This document shows, piece by piece, positions 28,450 through 36,718 of a DNA stretch of 64,000 nucleotides (positions are counted from its first letter, which is position 1; each line of letters opens with the position of its first letter). The notes below the pieces were generated by a model, which was not told the DNA's origin, did not search any database, and saw only the letters and a list, made by a program, of their open reading frames with translations. This DNA is from Clostridia bacterium (lineage in GTDB: Bacteria; Bacillota; Clostridia; Oscillospirales; Acutalibacteraceae), in assembly GCA_017438845.1 (NCBI GenBank), contig JAFRUO010000004.1:1-64000 (forward strand), read 5' to 3'. The translations under genes were made by a program, and so were the position numbers.

Positions 28450-29799
28450 ATGGGTAGATTATTCGGAACAGACGGCGCAAGGGGAATAGCAAATACCGAG
28501 CTTTCCTGTGAACTTGCGATGAAAATCGGCAGGGCCGCCGCTATGGTGCTTACCGAAAACCTTTCGCACAAGCCGAAGGTGCTTATCGGTATGGACACAA
28601 GAGCGTCCTCGCATATGCTTTGCTCTGCAATCAGCGCAGGTCTTTGCTCGGTAGGGGCGGATGTCCTTATTCTTGACGTTGTACCTACTCCTGCGGTTGC
28701 TTTTCTTGTAAAGGAATATAACTACGATGCAGGCGTTATGATTTCGGCTTCGCATAACCCTTGCGAATACAACGGAATTAAAATTTTCCAGCACAACGGC
28801 TACAAGCTTCCCGATGAGCTTGAAAATGAAATTGAGGAAATTATTCTTGACGAGTCGAAAATACCGCCCGTAGTTGTCGGCGGTGATGTCGGAAGAATAC
28901 ACTTTTCTTCAAGCGCCGTTGACGATTATATTTTCCATCTTGCAATGACCTCCGACGGCAATTTTAAGGGTATGAAAATAGCCCTTGACTGTGCCAACGG
29001 TTCGGCTTCCGTTTCCGCAAGGGCTTTGTTTACAAGGCTCGGAGCAGAGTGCTATATAATTAATGACACACCTAACGGAGTAAATATCAACGACAACTGC
29101 GGCTCAACTCATATCGACAGCCTCAAAAACTTCGTGCTCGAAAAGAAGTGCGATATAGGCTTTGCATTTGACGGCGACGCTGACAGAGTGCTTATTGTTG
29201 ACGAAAGAGGAGAGCTTGTTGACGGCGATAAAATAATCGCCATTTGTGCAAAGTACTTAAAGCAGAACGGTCAGCTCAGCAACAACACAGCTGTTGTTAC
29301 GGTTATGAGCAATATGGGCTTTTTCAAATTCTGCGAGAAGAACGGCATTAATTGTGTTAAGACCAAGGTGGGCGACAGATATGTCCTTGAAAATATGGTT
29401 GCCAATGATTATTCAATCGGCGGCGAGCAGTCGGGACACATTATTTTCCTTGACCACGCTACAACGGGCGACGGTCAGATGTCTGCAATTCAGGTGCTCA
29501 ACGTACTTAAAAGAACAGGCTTGAAGATTTCCGAGCTTGCCGACGAGATGGAAGTATATCCTCAGGTGCTCGTGAATGTCAGAGTATCAAATTACGGCAA
29601 AACAAGACTTGAAAAAGACAAAGAGGTACAGCTTGCTATCAAGGAAGCAAGCGAAGAGCTCGGCGATGAAGGAAGAGTTCTTGTCCGTGTTTCCGGCACA
29701 GAGCCGCTTGTAAGAGTTATGCTTGAGGGTCAGGATTACGAACAGATAAAGTATCTTGCCGACTGTATCGCCAAGGTCGTGGAGGAAAGGTTAGTTTAA
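28450..29799 (+). CDS. glmM: phosphoglucosamine mutase
   Basis: Converts glucosamine 6-phosphate to glucosamine 1-phosphate for UDP-GlcNAc and peptidoglycan synthesis. The 449-residue protein begins with GRLFGTDGARGIAN and has the phosphoserine loop ISASHNP, the metal loop DGDADR and the sugar-binding GEQSGH. The C-terminal phosphate loop is RVSGTEPLVRVM. It overlaps the next gene by one base. Confidence 0.97.
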   Translation: MGRLFGTDGARGIANTELSCELAMKIGRAAAMVLTENLSHKPKVLIGMDTRASSHMLCSAISAGLCSVGADVLILDVVPTPAVAFLVKEYNYDAGVMISASHNPCEYNGIKIFQHNGYKLPDELENEIEEIILDESKIPPVVVGGDVGRIHFSSSAVDDYIFHLAMTSDGNFKGMKIALDCANGSASVSARALFTRLGAECYIINDTPNGVNINDNCGSTHIDSLKNFVLEKKCDIGFAFDGDADRVLIVDERGELVDGDKIIAICAKYLKQNGQLSNNTAVVTVMSNMGFFKFCEKNGINCVKTKVGDRYVLENMVANDYSIGGEQSGHIIFLDHATTGDGQMSAIQVLNVLKRTGLKISELADEMEVYPQVLVNVRVSNYGKTRLEKDKEVQLAIKEASEELGDEGRVLVRVSGTEPLVRVMLEGQDYEQIKYLADCIAKVVEERLV

Positions 29800-30662
29800 T
29801 GCGTTATTCGACTTCGTGGAAGGATTATGAGCTGCTTGATTGCTCCGACGGCGAAAAGCTTGAGCGCTGGGGAAAAATTGTCCTTGTAAGACCCGATCCG
29901 CAGGTTATCTGGAAAACCGAAAAGCTTCATCCGCTGTGGAAAAAGGCTGACGCAGTTTATCACCGTTCAAGCTCGGGCGGAGGACATTGGGAATTAAAAA
30001 ATAAAATACCCGATTTCTGGAGTATTAATTACCGTGATCTTTCCTTTAATGTCAAGACCATGGGTTTTAAGCACACTGGCATTTTCCCCGAACAGGCAGT
30101 TAACTGGGATTATGTTGACAAGCTGATTAGGGACGAGAACCGACCCGTTAAGGTGCTGAACCTATTTGCATACACCGGCGGCGCGACCGTTGCCTGCCTT
30201 AAAGCAGGCGCACACGTGGTACACGTTGACGCTTCTAAGGGCATGGTACAATGGGCGAAGGAAAACGCCTCGCTTTCGGGTGTTGCCGACAAAAGCGTCA
30301 GATGGATAGTCGATGACTGTATTAAATTCGTCAACCGTGAAATAAGACGGGGGAACAGATACGAACTTATTATTATGGACCCGCCCTCATACGGCAGAGG
30401 TCCCGGCGGCGAGATATGGAAGCTTGAAAATGAGGTTTATGACTTTGTAAGCCTTTGTACTCAGGTTCTTTCCGACAACCCTGTCGGAGTGCTTATTAAC
30501 TCATACACCACAGGTCTTTCTCCTGCGGTTATGCAGTATATCTTAGGCGTTAATATTTTGAAAAAATTCGGCGGCTCGGTTTCAAGCAGTGAAATCGGCT
30601 TGCCCGTCACCCAAAGCGGAATGGTTTTACCCTGCGGTGCCACCGCTGTTTGGCACAGATAA
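29799..30662 (+). CDS. class I SAM-dependent RNA methyltransferase, RlmI-like catalytic part
   Basis: A 287-residue protein with a Rossmann methyltransferase fold: motif I LNLFAYTGGATVACLKAG, acidic strand VVHVDASKG and motif IV LIIMDPPSYGRG. The MDPPSYG motif and overall layout resemble the catalytic half of RlmI/RlmK 23S rRNA cytosine methyltransferases, but the N-terminal PUA domain of those enzymes is missing. The substrate is therefore inferred as RNA, not shown. It overlaps the glmM stop and precedes the ECF genes by 9 bases. Confidence 0.82.
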   Translation: MRYSTSWKDYELLDCSDGEKLERWGKIVLVRPDPQVIWKTEKLHPLWKKADAVYHRSSSGGGHWELKNKIPDFWSINYRDLSFNVKTMGFKHTGIFPEQAVNWDYVDKLIRDENRPVKVLNLFAYTGGATVACLKAGAHVVHVDASKGMVQWAKENASLSGVADKSVRWIVDDCIKFVNREIRRGNRYELIIMDPPSYGRGPGGEIWKLENEVYDFVSLCTQVLSDNPVGVLINSYTTGLSPAVMQYILGVNILKKFGGSVSSSEIGLPVTQSGMVLPCGATAVWHR

Positions 30663-30671
30663 AGGAACGGT

Positions 30672-31544
30672 ATGAACAACGATTTGCTTGTACAATTTAA
30701 AAATGTCAGCTTCAGATACGAAAACGAGGAGGGGGAGGAGCAGAATCCTCTTGCCGTTAAAAACGTTAACCTCGATATTCGTCAGGGAGAATGTATTGCG
30801 ATCCTGGGTCATAACGGCTCCGGAAAATCTACGCTTGCAAAGCTTAGTAATTCTATTCTTATTCCCACCGAGGGAAGCGTGATTGTCGACTCAATGGACA
30901 CCTCCGACGAGGAAAAGTCATACGAGATACGAAAAACAGTCGGCGTTGTTTTTCAGAACCCCGACAATCAGATAGTTTCCTCAATAGTTGAGGAAGACGT
31001 TGCCTTCGGTCCCGAAAACCTCGGACTTCCTCGTGAAGAAATCAGGAAACGTGTTGACGACTCTTTAAAGGCTGTCGGCATGTATGAGCATCGGCTTGCC
31101 GAGCCTCACAAGCTTTCGGGCGGACAGAAGCAGAGGGTTGCAATTGCAGGAATAATTGCCATGCTTCCGAAATGTATATTCTTTGACGAGCCAACCGCTA
31201 TGCTTGACCCTCAGGGGCGCAAAGAGGTAATGAAAACAATTTTCAAGCTTAACCGTGAATATAATATTACCGTTGTGTATATTACTCATTTTATGGAAGA
31301 AGCCGTGCTTGCGGACAGAGTTGTTGTGATGGACAACGCAGGAATACTTATGCAGGGCACTCCCAAGGAGGTCTTTTCTCACGGAGAAAGGCTTGTTGAA
31401 ATCGGACTCGACGTTCCGCAGGTTATGTACCTTTCAAAAGCGTTAAAGCAAAACGGTGTTAATATCGACACCGACATCCTTTACGAGGATGAGTTTACAG
31501 ATAAATTTACCGCACTGTTCGGAGAGAAAAATGTCACTGATTAA
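30672..31544 (+). CDS. ecfA1: ECF transporter ATPase A1
   Basis: One of the two ATPases of the energy-coupling factor module that powers vitamin uptake through interchangeable S components. The 290-residue protein has Walker A GHNGSGKST, Q-loop FQNPDNQ, signature LSGGQKQRVAIA and Walker B CIFFDEPTAMLDP. It overlaps ecfA2 by 14 bases. Confidence 0.95.
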   Translation: MNNDLLVQFKNVSFRYENEEGEEQNPLAVKNVNLDIRQGECIAILGHNGSGKSTLAKLSNSILIPTEGSVIVDSMDTSDEEKSYEIRKTVGVVFQNPDNQIVSSIVEEDVAFGPENLGLPREEIRKRVDDSLKAVGMYEHRLAEPHKLSGGQKQRVAIAGIIAMLPKCIFFDEPTAMLDPQGRKEVMKTIFKLNREYNITVVYITHFMEEAVLADRVVVMDNAGILMQGTPKEVFSHGERLVEIGLDVPQVMYLSKALKQNGVNIDTDILYEDEFTDKFTALFGEKNVTD

Positions 31545-32394
31545 AACCGAGAATCTTTCATATGTATATTCTCAGGGCTCGCCTTTTCAGGTCACTGCCC
31601 TCGACAATATCAGCATCACAATTGAAAAGGGCGAGTTTATCGGTATAATCGGACATACCGGTTCGGGTAAAAGCACGCTTGTTCAGCACCTTAACGGCAT
31701 ACTGAAGCCTACATCGGGCAAGGTATTTTTTGAAGGAACGGACATCTTTAAGGACAGGCAAACCACGAAAAATGTGCGCTTTAAGGTAGGGCTTTGCTTT
31801 CAGTATCCCGAATATCAGCTTTTTGAAAACACCGTATATGACGACATTGCCTTCGGACCGAAAAATATGGGGCTTAGTAAGGATGAGATAGACGAGTATG
31901 TGCTTGAGGCGGCCTCGTTTGTCGGTATAAAAAAGGAGCTTCTTAAAAAATCTCCGTTTGAGCTTTCGGGCGGTGAGAAGAGAAGGGCGGCTATTGCAGG
32001 CGTAATTGCGATGAAGCCTGAGGTGTTGATTTTAGACGAGCCCACGGCAGGGCTTGACCCGAAGGGCAGAAAAAGAATAGAAAGAATGATCGCCGATTAC
32101 AGACAGGCGACCGAAAGCACTGTTATTATAGTTTCTCACAGTATGGAGGACATAGCCAGAACCGTCGGAAAGGTGCTTGTTATGAATCACGGCAAAGCTG
32201 AAATGTTTGCCGGCGTTGACGAGGTTTTCTCCAAAATCGAAAGACTTCCCGAAATCGGTCTTGACGTGCCGAGCATTACAAGAATTATGCTCAGGCTTCG
32301 CAGTCTCGGCTATGATGTGCGTACTGATATTTACACGGTAGAACAGGCTAAGGACGAGCTTCTTTTTCTGCTGAAGGAAAGGGGAGTGCTATGA
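31531..32394 (+). CDS. ecfA2: ECF transporter ATPase A2
   Basis: The second ECF ATPase, 287 residues: Walker A GHTGSGKST, Q-loop FQYPEYQLFE, signature LSGGEKRRAAIAG, Walker B LILDEPTAGLDP. The start at 31531 follows GGAGAG and matches the MSLIKTENLSYVY family start; an in-frame ATG at 31456 lies inside ecfA1. It overlaps ecfT (ATGA). Confidence 0.95.
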   Translation: MSLIKTENLSYVYSQGSPFQVTALDNISITIEKGEFIGIIGHTGSGKSTLVQHLNGILKPTSGKVFFEGTDIFKDRQTTKNVRFKVGLCFQYPEYQLFENTVYDDIAFGPKNMGLSKDEIDEYVLEAASFVGIKKELLKKSPFELSGGEKRRAAIAGVIAMKPEVLILDEPTAGLDPKGRKRIERMIADYRQATESTVIIVSHSMEDIARTVGKVLVMNHGKAEMFAGVDEVFSKIERLPEIGLDVPSITRIMLRLRSLGYDVRTDIYTVEQAKDELLFLLKERGVL

Positions 32395-33206
32395 TTAAGG
32401 ACATTACAATCGGCCAGTATTTCCCCGGAAATTCCGTAATTCACCGACTTGACCCGAGGCTTAAAATTGTGCTGATTTTTGCATATATAGTTGCAATTTT
32501 CTTTTGCAAGAATTTTCAGTCTATCGGCTTGATGCTCCTGTTACTTTTTGTAACGGTTTTGCTTTCGAGGATTTCCTTGAAGCTTATCGGAAAAAGCTTA
32601 AAGCCTATTTTGATTATTATTCTTATAACCTCGCTACTTCAGATTATTTACAATAAAAACGGCGAAGTGTTATTGGAATACTGGAAAATAAAAATAACCA
32701 CAGGCGGTGTTTATACCGCAGTTTTCACTACAATCAGAATAGCGGCGCTTGTGCTTGCAAGCTCAATGCTTACTTACACCACCTCGCCGACTATGTTGAC
32801 AGATGCGATTGAGAGGCTTTTTTCTCCGCTGAAAATTTTTAATATTAATGTCCATTCAATCGCTATGATGATGACAATTGCGCTCAGGTTTATTCCTACC
32901 CTTATTGAAGAGGTTGACAAAATTATGTCAGCCCAGAAATCAAGAGGAGCCGATTTTGAATCCGGTAACCTTGCGAAAAGAGGAAAGGCGTTAATCCCGA
33001 TTTTTATTCCGCTGTTCATTAATTCCTTCAGGCGCGCCTATGAGCTTGCTTTTGCAATGGAGTGCCGTTGCTACAGGGGCGGAGAGGGCAGGACAAGACT
33101 GCGTCAGATGAAAATGGCGTTAAGGGATTACCTTGCGTTTTTGATAACCACGGCAAGTATTGCGGGCATATTCGTTCTAAACCATTTTTTTGCGGCGGTA
33201 ATATAA
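32391..33206 (+). CDS. ecfT: ECF transporter transmembrane subunit T
   Basis: The membrane scaffold linking the ECF ATPases to substrate-binding S components. The 271-residue protein begins IGQYFPGNSVIHRLDPRLKI, has several hydrophobic helices and carries the coupling-helix motif AQKSRGADF plus an AMECRCYRGG-like ARG motif. With ecfA1-ecfA2 it forms a complete group II module. The interrupted bioY downstream would have been one possible S component. Confidence 0.95.
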   Translation: MIKDITIGQYFPGNSVIHRLDPRLKIVLIFAYIVAIFFCKNFQSIGLMLLLLFVTVLLSRISLKLIGKSLKPILIIILITSLLQIIYNKNGEVLLEYWKIKITTGGVYTAVFTTIRIAALVLASSMLTYTTSPTMLTDAIERLFSPLKIFNINVHSIAMMMTIALRFIPTLIEEVDKIMSAQKSRGADFESGNLAKRGKALIPIFIPLFINSFRRAYELAFAMECRCYRGGEGRTRLRQMKMALRDYLAFLITTASIAGIFVLNHFFAAVI

Positions 33207-33940
33207 TGAAAAACTATTTGTTAACCTTAATGTTTGACGGCAGAAGCTTTCATGGCTGGCAGGTGCAGAAAAATGCCGTCACCGTTCAACAGTGCGTTCA
33301 GGACGGAGTGCAGAGAATTTTAGGTGTGCGTGAAAATATAATCGGTTGCAGCAGAACCGACAGCGGCGTACACGCAAATATGTTCTGCTGTAATATTCGC
33401 ACCGAAAAGAATATCAATTTAACAAGCTTCAGACGCTCATTAAACGCAGTTTTACCCGACAGTATTGCAGTAACCGATATTACCGAAGTGCCGTATGAGT
33501 TTCATGCGAGGTACAATTGCAAAAGGAAAGAATATGAGTACCTTTTGTTCAATGCCGATTATATGAATCCGTTTTATGTCGGCAGAGCGCTTTATTACCC
33601 TTATTCTCTTGACGAAAAGCTTATAAACGATAACTCGAAGGATTTTATCGGCACTCATGATTTTTCTGCATTTTGCGCTTCGGGCTCATCTGTTGAGGAT
33701 AAGGTACGCTCCGTCTTTTCTGCCTCGTTTGAAAAAAACGGAGAGCTTGCGTCGTTTAAAATCTGTGCAGACGGGTTTTTGTATAACATGGTAAGAATAA
33801 TTGTCGGCACCTTGCTCGACATAAATTCGGGCAAGCTTCCCTCGGGAAGTGTTCCCGAAATAATTAACAGTCTTGACAGAAGCCGTGCAGGTTTTACGGC
33901 AGACGGCTGCGGATTGTATCTTAACAAAGTAATTTATTGA
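33206..33940 (+). CDS. truA: tRNA pseudouridine(38-40) synthase TruA
   Basis: Makes pseudouridine at positions 38-40 of tRNA anticodon stems. The 244-residue protein has FDGRSFHGWQ, the catalytic Asp in GCSRTDSGVHA, YEYLLFNADYMNPF and the C-terminal LYNMVRIIVGTLL. The start at 33206 shares one base with the ecfT stop; the ecfT-truA order is typical in Firmicutes. Confidence 0.96.
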   Translation: MKNYLLTLMFDGRSFHGWQVQKNAVTVQQCVQDGVQRILGVRENIIGCSRTDSGVHANMFCCNIRTEKNINLTSFRRSLNAVLPDSIAVTDITEVPYEFHARYNCKRKEYEYLLFNADYMNPFYVGRALYYPYSLDEKLINDNSKDFIGTHDFSAFCASGSSVEDKVRSVFSASFEKNGELASFKICADGFLYNMVRIIVGTLLDINSGKLPSGSVPEIINSLDRSRAGFTADGCGLYLNKVIY

Positions 33941-33952
33941 TATGGTGGTAAA

Positions 33953-35209
33953 ATGAAGGAAAATAAGAGCGACAAAAGACAAGGCAAAAAAACCGATAAA
34001 AAAAATAAAATTAATATATCCGATATTAACGTAAGACAGCAAACGGTTATGGGTGTGCTGAAGATCACTGTTGTCATACTCGCTGTTCTTGCACTGCTGT
34101 TTTTCGCCGCCAACAAATTCGGCGATGTAACCTTTTCAAGCGTCGGCGACTATTTCAACGGCTTGTTTTCGGGCGTGAAAAAAGGCGAGGGGTATCCTTA
34201 TTATTTTGAAAATTCCGCTCCGTCGGACGTAAAGAAAATTAATTCCGACCTTCTCGTGCTGAACGAGGCAAGCTACAGTGTGCTGGATTCTACTGCAAGA
34301 AAGCTCAATAACGTTTCACATTCCTTTTCTCAACCGATTGCCGATTCAAATAACGGCAGAGCAATAATCTTTGACGTCGGTTCATATGCATACAGTATAG
34401 TCTCAAGAACTAAGGTTTTCTACGAAGGACAGACTCAGCAGAAGATACTTGTCGGCTGCGTCGGCAAGGACGGCACCTATGCGCTCGCAACAAGGGGCGC
34501 AAGCTCAACGAGTGAGCTTATTGTTTTTAACAGCTCTCATCAGGAGATTTTTAAATGGAGCTGTTCAAAGGAAAATATCGTTTCAATCGACATCTCCGAC
34601 AACGGCAAGCGTGCGGCGATTTCCGTTGTCGGAGCACAGAACGGCGAGCTTTACTCAAAGGTTATTGTCTTTGACTTTGAGTATAAAGAGCCTTTAAAGG
34701 AGCTCCCCTTTGACGCTCAAATAGTGGCAGGCGTTGAATATGTTTCCGGCAACAAGCTTTTAGCCTACGGCGAAAATGTGCTTTGTTACATAGACCGTAG
34801 CTTTAACCGTCACGATATTGACCTTTCGCTTAACACGCTGTCAAGGATTTATACCGGTGAAAACAACATGACTGCCGTTGTACTTTCAAAATACGGCAGC
34901 TCAAGTTCAAAAATATTAAAAGTTTTTAACAAGAATGGAGATGAGTTATTTACCAAAGAGCTCAATTTTGCGGTTCGCTCCGTTTCCTGCGACGGAAACT
35001 ACATTTCGGTATTAGCCGACAATCAGCTTTTAAGCTTTAACCGTCGAGGCAAGGAGGTCGGCAAAAGCGAGGTTACTGCAGACGGCGTAAGCTGCTTTAC
35101 CGACGGTAACAGAACCTATGTGCTTACAACCAGCTCAATCGACTGTTGCAAGACCTTCGGAGAGCACAAGCTTAACGGCACTGCTAACCCCGAAAAAGAC
35201 AAAAAGTAA
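33953..35209 (+). CDS. membrane-anchored beta-propeller-like protein (DUF5711-like)
   Basis: A 418-residue protein with a very basic N-terminus (Lys-rich, 1-25), one transmembrane helix (about 36-57) and a large extracytoplasmic domain. That domain is built of repeated short beta strands that read like propeller blades (for example FDVGSYAYSIVSRTKVFYEG, VGKDGTYALATRG, DISDNGKRAAISVVG). The layout matches the DUF5711 family of Clostridia; function unknown. It lies between truA and cvpA. Confidence 0.7.
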   Translation: MKENKSDKRQGKKTDKKNKINISDINVRQQTVMGVLKITVVILAVLALLFFAANKFGDVTFSSVGDYFNGLFSGVKKGEGYPYYFENSAPSDVKKINSDLLVLNEASYSVLDSTARKLNNVSHSFSQPIADSNNGRAIIFDVGSYAYSIVSRTKVFYEGQTQQKILVGCVGKDGTYALATRGASSTSELIVFNSSHQEIFKWSCSKENIVSIDISDNGKRAAISVVGAQNGELYSKVIVFDFEYKEPLKELPFDAQIVAGVEYVSGNKLLAYGENVLCYIDRSFNRHDIDLSLNTLSRIYTGENNMTAVVLSKYGSSSSKILKVFNKNGDELFTKELNFAVRSVSCDGNYISVLADNQLLSFNRRGKEVGKSEVTADGVSCFTDGNRTYVLTTSSIDCCKTFGEHKLNGTANPEKDKK

Positions 35210-35278
35210 AGTTTAAAAATTATTTGCTTTTTGTTCATTACCATGTAATCATTATTATTTAATTTTTAGGAGGATGTT

Positions 35279-36010
35279 ATGAATATTGTTATTGATGTTG
35301 TTCTTCTGGCAATTATAATTCTGGCGGTTGTTCTTTCCGCCAAAAAGGGTATTATCGTCACTATTGCGGAGCTTGTGGCCTTTGCTCTTGCTATTTTGTG
35401 CGCTTCGTTTACCGCAAAGCCGATAGCGAATGTTATGTATACAAGCTTTTTCCACAAGTCTGTTGAGAAGGGTATATATGAAGCAATGCCTCTTAACAAG
35501 ACTAATTATTCCGCTAAAGAGAAGGCTCAGCTCGTTTTTGACAATATGCCGGACTTCGCAAAAAACCAAGCCGAAAAGGTCGGCATTAACGTCAGCACAA
35601 TTCAGGCTCAGCTCGGTAAAATCAAGCTTGATACCGACAAGGACCTTTATGTAGCTCTTGAGGATCAGGTTGTTAAGCCGATTGCCGTAAGCGTGCTCTC
35701 GCACATAGTCTATTTCTTTACGGCGATTATTTACGGCATAATTCTGAGGTTTATTGCCATGAGTGCGGCAAAAACCTTTAAGAAGAGTGAAACCATAGAA
35801 AAATCCGATATGGTAATAGGCGGTCTGATCGGAATAATTAAGGGAGCCGTGATTGTTTTCCTTATTTGTAATCTTCTTACATTTATTCAGCCAAGAATAG
35901 AAAACGACGGCATTAAGCAGGCTATTCCTAAGTCGATATTTGTACAGAACTTTGAAAAGCTCGATCCGCTTGATGCGGTTTCACTTGTAAATGCATTTAA
36001 AAACGAATAA
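35279..36010 (+). CDS. cvpA: CvpA family membrane protein
   Basis: A 243-residue protein with N-terminal hydrophobic helices (about 2-20 and 26-50), a long polar middle, then two more helices (about 140-165 and 180-205). The N-terminal VIDVVLLAIIILAVVLSAKKGI matches the CvpA/colicin V production family, whose role in bacteria is poorly defined. The polar middle (about 55-135) is longer than in short CvpA proteins. It heads the pgsA-clpE-bioY run after an AGGAGG site. Confidence 0.8.
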   Translation: MNIVIDVVLLAIIILAVVLSAKKGIIVTIAELVAFALAILCASFTAKPIANVMYTSFFHKSVEKGIYEAMPLNKTNYSAKEKAQLVFDNMPDFAKNQAEKVGINVSTIQAQLGKIKLDTDKDLYVALEDQVVKPIAVSVLSHIVYFFTAIIYGIILRFIAMSAAKTFKKSETIEKSDMVIGGLIGIIKGAVIVFLICNLLTFIQPRIENDGIKQAIPKSIFVQNFEKLDPLDAVSLVNAFKNE

Positions 36011-36025
36011 TCAGGGGAAAAAACT

Positions 36026-36715
36026 ATGTCAGAAAAGAAACTTACATTCAAAGAAAATTTAAAGTCAATTTTTGAAGGCAGCCTTACAGTGCCGAACCTT
36101 CTTTCGGTAATAAGAATATGTCTTATTCCTGTGTTTGCCGTGCTCTATTTAAAGGGCGGCGTGTATGTTTGGTGGGCACTCGGCGTGCTTGCCGTTTCGG
36201 GTCTTTCGGACTTCTTCGACGGCAAGATTGCAAGACGCTTTAATCAGGTCAGCAATCTCGGAAAAATGCTTGACCCGATTGCTGATAAGCTTACAATTTT
36301 CGCACTTGCGATTGTGCTGTTTTTCCGCTTTAAAAATGCTCAGAGCACTTCAATGCAGGCGTTTGCATGGGTGTTCCTGCTTTTCATAATCAAGGATGTG
36401 ATTATGCTCCTGGGCGGACTTGCCATTATTTCAAGAGGCGCCAAGCCTGCCGCGGCGGCGATTTACGGCAAAGCCGCAACACTTGTGTTTTATGTTGTAA
36501 TGATTGTTATTATCGGCTTCGGTCCCGAGGTTGGTGCAATCAGCCAGCTTAAACCCAATCTGACTCTTCCCGAGCCTGTGATGTTCGGACTGGTTATTTT
36601 GTCTGTCGTACTTACCTTTGTAGCATTTTTCAGCTACATACCCGATGCGGTAAGACAGATTTTAAATAAACCCGTTAAAGATGAAAAAGACAAAACTGAT
36701 AGCGAGGAAAAATAA
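36026..36715 (+). CDS. pgsA: CDP-diacylglycerol-glycerol-3-phosphate phosphatidyltransferase
   Basis: Makes phosphatidylglycerol phosphate, the committed step to PG and cardiolipin. The 229-residue integral membrane protein carries the CDP-alcohol phosphotransferase signature SDFFDGKIARRFNQVSNLGK with the DxxAR and downstream GxxxDxxxD residues, and several hydrophobic helices. The N-terminal LTVPNLLSVIRI is typical of PgsA. Confidence 0.93.
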   Translation: MSEKKLTFKENLKSIFEGSLTVPNLLSVIRICLIPVFAVLYLKGGVYVWWALGVLAVSGLSDFFDGKIARRFNQVSNLGKMLDPIADKLTIFALAIVLFFRFKNAQSTSMQAFAWVFLLFIIKDVIMLLGGLAIISRGAKPAAAAIYGKAATLVFYVVMIVIIGFGPEVGAISQLKPNLTLPEPVMFGLVILSVVLTFVAFFSYIPDAVRQILNKPVKDEKDKTDSEEK

Positions 36716-36718
36716 TTA